Source: DAISIK01 sp036822055
GTDB lineage: Bacteria; Verrucomicrobiota; Verrucomicrobiia; Opitutales; Puniceicoccaceae
Direction: 5' to 3'
Assembly: GCA_036822055.1 (NCBI GenBank)
Contig: DAISIK010000002.1
Location: 69,659-133,658 of the forward strand
Length of the DNA: 64,000 nucleotides
A program made the position numbers and the translations under genes. Numbering within the stretch: the stretch's first letter is position 1; every line of letters begins with the position of its first letter. Below are positions 14,201 to 21,124 of the stretch, piece by piece. Under the pieces are notes generated by a model. That model searched no databases. It was not told where the DNA came from and worked only from the letters and a program-made list of their open reading frames with translations.

Positions 14201-17120
14201 TGACTTTCCCGAAGTGCCAACCATCTCGCGGGGTGAGGGCGACATTCCATTGGTCTCTGGTTACGCCTTCCGGGAAGGGAGCCGTCTAGCCGTTTTCCTT
14301 CTTTCTCGTAAACTCGACGGAGAGCACAGCGGCCTCGATTTTGGCGACGGAAGCACTCCCGTGACTCTTCGCCTGCCTGCCAACCCAACGGGCCCGGCCA
14401 CCCTCTACCGGATGACCGGAGACCCCCGCGCTAACAATTGGACTGCCAATAACATCAGCATTGAAGAACTTCCCGCCACCCTTCAACGCGAGACCGAAAT
14501 CAACCTTCCCGCTGGCTCAATTTACCTCTACGTTGTCGACACAGATCTCGATTCGACCACCGCCGCCCCATCTGCTGTCGAAAATACCTCCCTCACCTCG
14601 CAGCCCTCGAGTAGCCTACTCACCTGGGATCCTGTGCCCGGTGCCACCAGCTACGCCATTTACCGGAGTACTCGCCCCTACTTCAGCCGCGCTGAAGAGG
14701 AGGCCCGCTTCGTGAGCGGGACCACCAGCTTTGATGACCCCGACGCGACCGGCGGAACCGCATTTTTCTACCGGGTCGCGGCCATTAATCAGTGGGGCGA
14801 AGGACTCGCCAGCCGTCTCAGCATCAATGGAGTCAACCCCCATCCTCCTCTTTTTCCAGCTCCCGTTCTCGGCGGAGCCCAGGTTCGGGATGGAGCCCTG
14901 GATCTTAACTGGCAGTCCGTTCCCGGGGCCACCTCCTATCGCCTTGGCTACCGCGTTGCTACCTCCGGCCCCTTCAACTGGCTCGAAGTGGGAGACGTCG
15001 AAACCTTCACCATCAGCGGTCTCACCAACGGACGAGCCATCCAATGGACCGTCCAGCCCGTCGGTCCTTCCGGGCGGGGACTCATCGCTCCCCTTTCCAG
15101 TGCCACACCGCTCGCCGCCAATACCCCCCAGCCCCTCGCCACTTGGAGCCTCCTGGGAGCCACTTCCTATGAAGTCTCTCAACCAGCGTCTTCCCGCTTA
15201 TCAATCCTCCAGACTTCCGAACTAATCCGCGGTAGTGGATTTATCATTACATCTATTGAAGATGATGGATCCCTAAACACAACCTATCATCAACTGCCCA
15301 ATACTTTTGGCTTTTTTCCCGAGGTGGATCAGGCAAATTTTGGCCGGTTTGGCAGTGGTGGCGATTTGCAGATGGCCATTGATCGCGACTACTTCGTCGA
15401 ATTTTCAGTGACTCCCGAAGTGGGCCATCGCCTAGACCTCACAAGCATCCAAACGGGCCTGACCTACCCTTTTTCTGAAGCCACTTTGCAAGTTGCCTTG
15501 CGCTATCGGGTTGGCTCAGGCCCATGGCAGGACGCTCCCACCGGGCCCTTTGCTACTCCGGGTGCCCTCTGGACCAACGGCGAAATCGATGCCACTGAAG
15601 TCACCTTCGATCTTGCCACCGTCGCCAACCTTGTCGGGGTCGAAGAAACGGTGACCTTCCGTCTCTACGTTTACTCGCTGGAAGAAGATGCCCGTTTCTG
15701 CCGCGCTGGCCTCCTGCGCAGGAGCGGCCCCGCCCTCCTCGTCAATGGCACCTACACCGCGGCATTTACCCCAGCGCCACCGCAATCACTGTACCAATAC
15801 ATCTTCGGTCACAGCCTGATCAACTGGTTCCCTCACGACATCCCCCTTCCCTTGCCACCGGAAAGCCACACCTCCACCCCGTATTGGGTTTATCAATTCG
15901 CTCAGGAAGCCGGGCACGATTATGCTGTAGACGGACGCTTTGGCTTCCACCCTCAGTACGTCGCTCCCGACGAATGGCCCCCCATCGACGGTTGGATCTT
16001 CGATGGCGTCCCTCAACGCCGCGACCCCGCCGATCCCTATCGATTCGACTTCGGTACCGCAGGAATCGACCACGTCATGTTCACCGCTCTCAACTTCGGC
16101 CAGTGGCGGGGCCCCACCGAACCCCTCCCCTGGACCGGTGTCGATGGTCCCTCCGTCCTCGCCTATTCTATTGAACTGATCGACCTCGTCCGCGAAACCG
16201 CCGGAGACCTCCCCATCTACGTCTATGAAAACTGGCCCAACATGGAATTCTACTGGCCAGAATACACGGTCGGAAACCCGGTACCCCCTACTGCCGCCAA
16301 CCTCGCCAACTACTATTCTCAGGCCCTCGGCGAGTTTCAAGACTGGTGGACCGAGCTGCACGACGGCCTCCGCGCTGCCCGCCCCAATGTCCGCTCTATC
16401 CCGGTCGGTGGCATCCTCATGCGCCTCCTCAGCGAGACTGCCCTCAGCGGAATCACACCGCTCGAACTCTACTACGATCCGGCACCCCACGGCACTCCCA
16501 ACCTCTACTTCCTCGCAGCCATGATTCAGTACGCTGCCATTTATGAGGAAACCGTTCCAGAAACCTATACGCCTCCGGCCAATATCCACCCCCTTATTGC
16601 CAGTAACCTACCCCTTATCAACCAGTTCATCTGGGACGCTCTCAACGCTTACAACGCGCCTGACGGCACCAATCGCGTCTTTGCCAACGTGCCTGCCCAA
16701 ACTCCCGCCCAGCGGTATGCCACCTGGAGAGATACCGTCTTCACCGCGGCTCAAATCGCTCTTGGCCAAGGCGCACCCGGAGCAGATCCCTTCCATACGG
16801 GGATCCCCAACTGGCAGCACGCTATCTTTGGAGGTACCCCCGGCCAAGAACACCCGAACAGGCCCAACCTAACCCTCACCGGCACCCCGGATGGAGAAGA
16901 CTTAACGCTTGAAATCTGGGTCCAGGCCGGTCTGCCTCTCGGCATCTGGTGGCTTGAGACCAGCTCGGACCTCCAATCCTGGAGCACCCCGCCAACCCGC
17001 TTCTCTATCCGTGTCCTCGAGACCCGCAATGGGCTGGACCGCATGGAAATCACCGACCATCATCCGAATTCACCAAACAACTTCTACCGGTTTGCCACCA
17101 ACCTTGCCGACTGGGAGTGA
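11229..17120 (+). CDS. Giant secreted multidomain protein with glycoside-hydrolase-like and SGNH-like modules
   Basis: 1963 residues, with a signal peptide in about the first 32. Regions seen: a fibronectin type III-like module (about 357-430, HLSWDASSDPDVVAYRVYRS); a CBM4/9-like jelly roll (about 437-595) ending with VHVDNIRLFRAD; a TIM-barrel-like region (about 605-1010) with VEFANETWH and FQSYEGGPSG, where E754 (in an NE pair) and E897 would be the acid/base and nucleophile of a clan A type glycosidase; two further FnIII-like modules (about 1117-1285, each with WxxVPGATSY); a beta-rich part; and a region from about 1520 opening with YIFGHSLINW, reminiscent of SGNH hydrolases. Exported, presumably acting on a polysaccharide. 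Substrate unknown. It follows the blaI/M56 pair and a shared operator candidate. Confidence 0.75.
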   Translation: MVTSSYPSRFLRKLLCAASILCLCNPHLPLLGQDTHLRPAIAEVTSRMLAENPPPIGVNEIGDMGGTTFGKGNLIHDWGFEAASIRHRHRILDSGVENGRPWVTLDGLGVSRYNLVSSGYLSGADYRIYRLLDSSGNPLPNNPDSGYLDLSDAASYQPVASGQVPQAGTPGLPQGGWVVESYAEMRHGGFVRGSTNFTDNAFLENGTNYYYAVAAVYASGEQSFDPFESSTMAGLIELAVNPSASTSAGPFIIQNQWSGPGLDFPRMDPGNWFNFQPAPVGAISLISWQLLDASNQPISLPSGLTFDTLTGELSGAPETVWPDGTILRFRLQAANGTSTRDFIVNAPLLEAPLLGRRPPQPTNLSASPGDGFVHLSWDASSDPDVVAYRVYRSPVPNAQTRERVYLEEGADQPLRWDYIHFDTRILQPDPSWSHPRFRQGFVNDIWRPRAGSDGLTVRRVLHPVAPPGAMVHSGEACLEINATTSGPQVINGPALFYPVTGEGESRWYAFLEPGETYRYEAWMRHDGLANPVVRLTFQQMYESVGQDFSLTNDWALYTFTFTAPEPPTIDRGHGLPSIEFNGPGTVHVDNIRLFRADQESGIPGLELPDARNWAALQAFNPTTGRKGVLRDIWSGLGAYFIPDMLRLQRNSSVTFDWFQAFTPDNRPTIPFMLQFAYLTGETTEDRMVPWITINSNASIEEWEMFIEYLIEPIDPSDPAEVADKPLAYLRYQQRGVATPWIDEFRQVIVEFANETWHQQAVEAQWSGWGPTYAVGSGGREFGLYAAYITTTLENLNPRLANLRAQGRLTFNMGDNYFPYVIDGIEFVPNITAIGHATYVGPRWETGDTLNTVFDDDGVQTTLLAHAESFALDLERWRVEREQIAQEHGIWVDFQSYEGGPSGYSIDGPDDLRAIAELYGKSLAMGVASLDGWLSAYENGFTEMAFYSFTARETWASHTLHTTNYPNGYQPHTGWLAVQMRNRYASGHLVAVDFPEVPTISRGEGDIPLVSGYAFREGSRLAVFLLSRKLDGEHSGLDFGDGSTPVTLRLPANPTGPATLYRMTGDPRANNWTANNISIEELPATLQRETEINLPAGSIYLYVVDTDLDSTTAAPSAVENTSLTSQPSSSLLTWDPVPGATSYAIYRSTRPYFSRAEEEARFVSGTTSFDDPDATGGTAFFYRVAAINQWGEGLASRLSINGVNPHPPLFPAPVLGGAQVRDGALDLNWQSVPGATSYRLGYRVATSGPFNWLEVGDVETFTISGLTNGRAIQWTVQPVGPSGRGLIAPLSSATPLAANTPQPLATWSLLGATSYEVSQPASSRLSILQTSELIRGSGFIITSIEDDGSLNTTYHQLPNTFGFFPEVDQANFGRFGSGGDLQMAIDRDYFVEFSVTPEVGHRLDLTSIQTGLTYPFSEATLQVALRYRVGSGPWQDAPTGPFATPGALWTNGEIDATEVTFDLATVANLVGVEETVTFRLYVYSLEEDARFCRAGLLRRSGPALLVNGTYTAAFTPAPPQSLYQYIFGHSLINWFPHDIPLPLPPESHTSTPYWVYQFAQEAGHDYAVDGRFGFHPQYVAPDEWPPIDGWIFDGVPQRRDPADPYRFDFGTAGIDHVMFTALNFGQWRGPTEPLPWTGVDGPSVLAYSIELIDLVRETAGDLPIYVYENWPNMEFYWPEYTVGNPVPPTAANLANYYSQALGEFQDWWTELHDGLRAARPNVRSIPVGGILMRLLSETALSGITPLELYYDPAPHGTPNLYFLAAMIQYAAIYEETVPETYTPPANIHPLIASNLPLINQFIWDALNAYNAPDGTNRVFANVPAQTPAQRYATWRDTVFTAAQIALGQGAPGADPFHTGIPNWQHAIFGGTPGQEHPNRPNLTLTGTPDGEDLTLEIWVQAGLPLGIWWLETSSDLQSWSTPPTRFSIRVLETRNGLDRMEITDHHPNSPNNFYRFATNLADWE

Positions 17121-17793
17121 CAATCAAAAGTTTCCGACAATCCGAGGCTGAAAAGGAAATTCACTGGTTCACTCGAGAGGGCTTAAACAAGCGTCCAGCC
17201 CGTCCCCTCGACGAGCCTCTGTAGTTTTCCCAAACCATGAATCGGTTTAATGGGAGTTTTCAGCTGACTCTACAGCGACGAAGCCAGCCGTGACCACATC
17301 CTGCCGCATCTACCCCAAGTTTCCTATGCGTACCATCAGAAACTTGGGCTAGGGGTCCTCTCAGGGCCGTCAAAACTTTGGAATCGACACCTATTTAATA
17401 AACTTGTCATAGTTTTTATTATATGATTTTCTCTGATCATCTTCCTTCACCATTACTCTAACACCCTCATGCCATTCGATCCGTCTGCCTTTCTGCTAAG
17501 CAATCGACAATCCGCAACCTCGATCTACCCACCGATCACGACGGCCAAAATCGCCCCGCGGAGAAGGATCGGTGCCAAAGGATAAAAAGAAGCTGGAGAA
17601 GGTTTCATCGGTGAAAGCCTCATGAGATAGAATAGACCCAAGGAAAGTCTTAAACTACCAGAAAGAGGATCAAACCATGCAGATAGCTAAAATGGAAAGC
17701 ACCCAACCGACCGCCGGCTGCGGTAGGAATGAATCACAACCACCTCCGGTCATCACTTTTGTCTAGAGTTTCAAAAAACGAAAGGGCTATCCA
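17121..17793. other. Gene-poor intergenic region
   Basis: 673 bp without a convincing gene. It holds a 10-bp inverted repeat (17314-17348), an AT-rich patch around 17390-17430 that could contain a promoter, and short open frames (38 codons from 17469, 29 codons from 17676) that I do not accept as genes. Composition is lower in GC than the flanking enzyme genes. Confidence 0.6.
17314..17348. repeat. Perfect 10-bp inverted repeat
   Basis: Arms CCCAAGTTTC (17314-17323) and GAAACTTGGG (17339-17348) are separated by 15 bases. There is no following T tract, so it is not a standard terminator; it may be a protein-binding dyad, an RNA hairpin or a remnant of a mobile element end. Confidence 0.6.
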
Positions 17794-18279
17794 ATGAGCG
17801 TTATTACAGATGAGGAAACAGGAGACCAAGTCGGATGCATTTTCTGCGGCTCAACTGATGATTGTCCCCACCTTGTGGGGATTATTGATCTGACCTTTGC
17901 CGAATGCCACGGCGGTGTCCTCTACGAGGGAGTAGATTCTCTAAAGAAAATTCTAGAAGACAAGATCCTGACGCGGCTCAAAGCTCGTGAAAAATTCAAA
18001 GCAAAGAGCGCCAGCTATGAGGTTCTTCAAATGGCTAAAGCGGCTAAAAGCTGCTACGATAGGAAAGACCCCGATGATGTGTGGATCGATAATTACCAGT
18101 TCATCCCCTGGATCAAAGACATTCTGATTGATTCCGGCGGCGAGGAGCCAATGGGCTACCTGGTTGAGGAAGGTGGTCCGGGAATGAGTTCAACAGTGTC
18201 TATCCTCTACGCAGAGAATCCCCAGGATGTTCTGGAATCTGCCAGGGAAGCGGTCAAGAAAGCCGTCGAAAACTTATAG
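17794..18279 (+). CDS. Orphan protein with a Cys/His cluster
   Basis: 161 residues, not recognised. The N-terminus has C15-x2-C18-x5-C24-x-H26 (GCIFCGSTDDCPH), a plausible zinc-binding knuckle, and another Cys-His pair at 38-39. The middle is Lys/Ala-rich and probably helical (residues 45-90), and the C-terminus ends in a helix (ESAREAVKKAVENL). No signal peptide or membrane helix. A purine-rich GAAAGGG lies about 8 bp before the ATG. Its codon use is more A/T-rich than its neighbours and it stands alone in a gene-poor stretch, suggesting acquisition. Function unknown. Confidence 0.65.
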   Translation: MSVITDEETGDQVGCIFCGSTDDCPHLVGIIDLTFAECHGGVLYEGVDSLKKILEDKILTRLKAREKFKAKSASYEVLQMAKAAKSCYDRKDPDDVWIDNYQFIPWIKDILIDSGGEEPMGYLVEEGGPGMSSTVSILYAENPQDVLESAREAVKKAVENL

Positions 18280-18562
18280 GAGATTTCTCTCAGCGCGCTA
18301 CATTTCATGTCGGCCCGGCGCCCTGAAAACTCGCTTCCCTTCAGCCACAAGTCTCCGATGCTGGTGCGCTTCAAATCACATCTTTGCATTTCTAGACTCT
18401 TTCATTGATTGGCAGTTCACCGCGCCCTCCTCGTCAGCACCCCGGCAGCATCCCGTCTAATCCTTCATAGAGCCGGAGGAGTCCCCCATCCCGTGCTAGA
18501 AAGGGTATCTGCTCCCTGGTCCCGAATGGCGACCGAGGAACCCAGCCACTCCGTTGCGAGCC

Positions 18563-19864
18563 TTATCCACCGAGCGCAAACAGGGCGCATCCGTGTGGCT
18601 CAATAGCCACCTTCACCTCAGCTAACTTTTCAGAGGGCTTTTCCTTTTCAATTTCCCAAATGTTTCGAACCGTGGCTCGATTCTCCGGCATTCCGAGTTC
18701 CCCCATCGTATAGCTCCGCTCCATCCTGGTTTCACCCAGGTTAAAAATTCCCGCATAGACGATACCACGCTCCCGGCTTGGAGAGACCCAGACGCAGGAA
18801 TCGCCCTCCCGGTCTTCGCGGCAAACAGCCCCTTCACCCATCTTCCGAATCTCCTGCAAGCCTCCATGGAGCAGAAGCTCCCGGTCACCTTCACCCATCT
18901 CCCGCAAATTACCGCCGATAAACATCGGCGCCCGAAAAAGAGTCCAGAAGGCAATCATCGTCCTCCGTTCGGTTTCGGTGAAAAAACTTCCTCGCTCTGC
19001 TCCCGCTGGTCCTCGCTTCGAGATCCGACCAATCGGTAACATATCCGGATCCGGCCAGCATCCGACCCTCCGATGGTCTTGCCACAAATGACAGAGGCTG
19101 AAAGCCCGCTTTAAATCTGCCCAGCGGTCCCAGAAATCCGGGGACAAGCGCCAGAGTTCCGCGTGGTTAGCCACGTGCTCGGCTGCCTCAAACGGGCAGG
19201 CCCCCGGCGATAAACTTAGCGTCATCGGTCGTCCGCACCGCTGCCGGGCCAGATCGATCATCTCAATCTCGGCTTCGTGGTAAGGAAAAGTCATGTCGTC
19301 AACTTTTACATAATCTACTCCCCACTCCGCATAGAGCCGGAAAAGGCTGTCGTAGTAGGTCTGCCCACCCGGGTGATCGGAGCGGATCCCATACATGTGA
19401 TTGAGCCAGGAACAGGTGCTTTCCTGGTTAGAAATCTCCCGCGGACACAACCGGCTCACCTCCCCCGGAAGACCAAAGACCACTGCCTGCCGGGGAATTC
19501 CCCGCATCACATGGATGCCAAACTTCAGCCCCATCTGGTGGATCTGCTCGGCCAGCGGCCCGAACCCCAAACCTCCCCTCGCCGAGGGAAAACGCTCGAC
19601 CGCCGGGATCAATCGGTTCTCGAGATCCATTGCCAACAGGGGAGCATACCCGCTCCCTTGATCTGGGTTGACACATGCCCCGGGGCTCGGATGGGACCAG
19701 CAATAATCGACCACCACCGTGTCAAAGCCCGCTCCCATATAATCACTCGCCAGAATCTGCGCATTCTCCAGGACCTCAGCCTCAGTCACCGACGAGCCGA
19801 AACAATCAAAGGAGTTCCACCCCGCGGGCGGAGTTGGCGCAAAGTGTGGATGGGTTGCTGACAT
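18563..19864 (-). CDS. GH27-type alpha-galactosidase (cytoplasmic)
   Basis: 433-residue glycoside hydrolase of the GH27/GH36 clan D type. The opening PPAGWNSFDCFGSSV and TVVVDYCWS match the GH27 N-terminal strand pattern. GVDYVKVDDM carries the catalytic nucleophile Asp (YVKxD), and LSPDFWDRW resembles the acid/base region. A short antiparallel beta domain closes the C-terminus. There is no signal peptide, so it probably works on imported oligosaccharides. The gene is downstream of and co-directional with a LacI-type regulator, and an operator-like 14-mer lies 48-61 bp before its start. Related clan D enzymes with other specificities exist, so the galactoside substrate is likely but not certain. 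Confidence 0.83.
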   Translation of the reverse strand: MSATHPHFAPTPPAGWNSFDCFGSSVTEAEVLENAQILASDYMGAGFDTVVVDYCWSHPSPGACVNPDQGSGYAPLLAMDLENRLIPAVERFPSARGGLGFGPLAEQIHQMGLKFGIHVMRGIPRQAVVFGLPGEVSRLCPREISNQESTCSWLNHMYGIRSDHPGGQTYYDSLFRLYAEWGVDYVKVDDMTFPYHEAEIEMIDLARQRCGRPMTLSLSPGACPFEAAEHVANHAELWRLSPDFWDRWADLKRAFSLCHLWQDHRRVGCWPDPDMLPIGRISKRGPAGAERGSFFTETERRTMIAFWTLFRAPMFIGGNLREMGEGDRELLLHGGLQEIRKMGEGAVCREDREGDSCVWVSPSRERGIVYAGIFNLGETRMERSYTMGELGMPENRATVRNIWEIEKEKPSEKLAEVKVAIEPHGCALFALGG

Positions 19865-19911
19865 CTCAAAAACCCTTTTGCCCTTTTCCCGTCGGGCAAG
19901 CTGTCGCCCCT

Positions 19912-19925
19912 GAATATCGTTTCAA
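19912..19925. promoter_or_regulatory. Candidate LacI-family operator upstream of the GH27 gene
   Basis: TGAATATCGTTTCA, an imperfect dyad with TGAA/TTCA ends, matching in 12 of 14 positions the reverse complement of a site before the lacI-type gene. It overlaps the last codon of the regulator gene. Confidence 0.5.
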
Positions 19926-21022
19926 CTTTTCTCCTGTTTCTCCTTGTTCCCTTTTTCACTGCGATCCAGGAGACTTTTTCCATCTACCCAACGCCCGCTC
20001 ACCAAAATCCCGAGCGTTGTTTCCGGTAGACCCTGCTCATCCGCATTGATCTGCTTGATGAGTAACTTGACCGCCGCCGCCGCCACCTCCTCGTGGCGCT
20101 GGTCCAAACCACTCACCTGGCGCAGACCGTGCTTCCGCGCATCAAATGTGGCAAAGCCAATATCCTCCGGTACCGACCTCCCGCTCTCACCAAGCCAGTC
20201 GTAGATCTCGTTAGTGTAGCCAACCACTACGTCCGGTCGACACTTCTCAACTGCCTTTAGAAAACCGTCCCGATCACCCTCCCTAAAGAGAATGGGCGGG
20301 ACGAATTCAGCTCTTCCCGCATTTTTCCAAAAACTCTCAAATCCTGCAGAAAATCGATGTTGGGTAATCACATCCAAGTAGCTACTCAGCGCCACCACCG
20401 GTCTCTCGTAACCCATTTTATCGAGTTTTTCTGCCACGATCATTCCACCTTCATATTGGTCATTCGAGGCAAAGTGAGGTGATGGATCATGAAATCGCCC
20501 CCCGAGTCCCACCGTTGCCATGGCCGAGAAATCAAAAGGGAGCTCCTCCGTCCGGGAAGCCCGCGAAAGCGCCTCCCGCGTCACAGGATCCTGGGGCGCG
20601 TGAACCATAACAATGGCTCCGGTTACCCCTTTGGCCTTGAGCGTCCGCATCAACCGGGATTGCTGCATCTGGTCCGCCGTCGCGAAGTATTGCTCCAGAC
20701 TATACCCGAGCTTTTCTGCCGCCTCGACCGCCCCCTCATAAAAACGCCTCATCACCGACTGGGCTTCAAAATCCTCACGGCTCGCACACCAGTTGACGTA
20801 GGCTAAATTTCCCTGAAAACTTTGCTCCCGATTGGAACGAATCTGCTCCATCAGAGCCGCCACCAGCGGATTGGGCCGGTAGCCGAGATCTTGAGCCACC
20901 CGCTGGACTCTCTCCCGAACTTCCAGGCGAACATTTGGGTTTTTCCTCAACGCCCGCGAGACCGTACTGACCGAGACCCCGGCCGCCGCCGCCACATCGC
21001 GGATTTTAACCTTGTTCGACAT
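19922..21022 (-). CDS. LacI-family transcriptional regulator
   Basis: 366-residue regulator. The N-terminal helix-turn-helix and hinge read VKIRDVAAAAGVSVSTVSRALRKNPNV and GYRPNPLVAALM, the canonical LacI pattern; the rest is a periplasmic-binding-protein-like sugar sensor domain. The start at 21022 (MSNKVKI) puts the HTH at the N-terminus; an in-frame ATG at 21130 would prepend 36 unrelated residues and reach into the divergent gene. The gene lies upstream of the GH27 gene on the same strand and is divergent from the BNR-protein gene, so it probably controls galactoside use. Two related 14-bp sites flank it. Confidence 0.92.
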   Translation of the reverse strand: MSNKVKIRDVAAAAGVSVSTVSRALRKNPNVRLEVRERVQRVAQDLGYRPNPLVAALMEQIRSNREQSFQGNLAYVNWCASREDFEAQSVMRRFYEGAVEAAEKLGYSLEQYFATADQMQQSRLMRTLKAKGVTGAIVMVHAPQDPVTREALSRASRTEELPFDFSAMATVGLGGRFHDPSPHFASNDQYEGGMIVAEKLDKMGYERPVVALSSYLDVITQHRFSAGFESFWKNAGRAEFVPPILFREGDRDGFLKAVEKCRPDVVVGYTNEIYDWLGESGRSVPEDIGFATFDARKHGLRQVSGLDQRHEEVAAAAVKLLIKQINADEQGLPETTLGILVSGRWVDGKSLLDRSEKGNKEKQEKS

Positions 21023-21063
21023 CTGCCGGAGGATGGAATCACACGCCCCTCGTGGCAAGGTTA

Positions 21064-21077
21064 TGAAACGATTTTCT
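21064..21077. promoter_or_regulatory. Candidate LacI-family operator upstream of the regulator gene
   Basis: TGAAACGATTTTCT (reverse complement AGAAAATCGTTTCA), 42-55 bp before the regulator start and 48-61 bp before the divergent BNR-protein gene, so it could control both directions. It shares 12 of 14 bases with the site before the GH27 gene. Confidence 0.5.
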
Positions 21078-21124
21078 CGACTAACCAATCGAAGAAGCAT
21101 CCCCTCCAAGTATTGTATTAACAG

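Noticed and set aside
17390..17430. Possible sigma-70 promoter around TTGTCA and TATATGAT
   Set aside because: Spacing between the hexamers (about 14 bases) is too short and no target start is nearby.
17469..17585. 38-codon frame in the 17 kb gap
   Set aside because: No ribosome-binding site, no motif, and normal for random sequence of this size.
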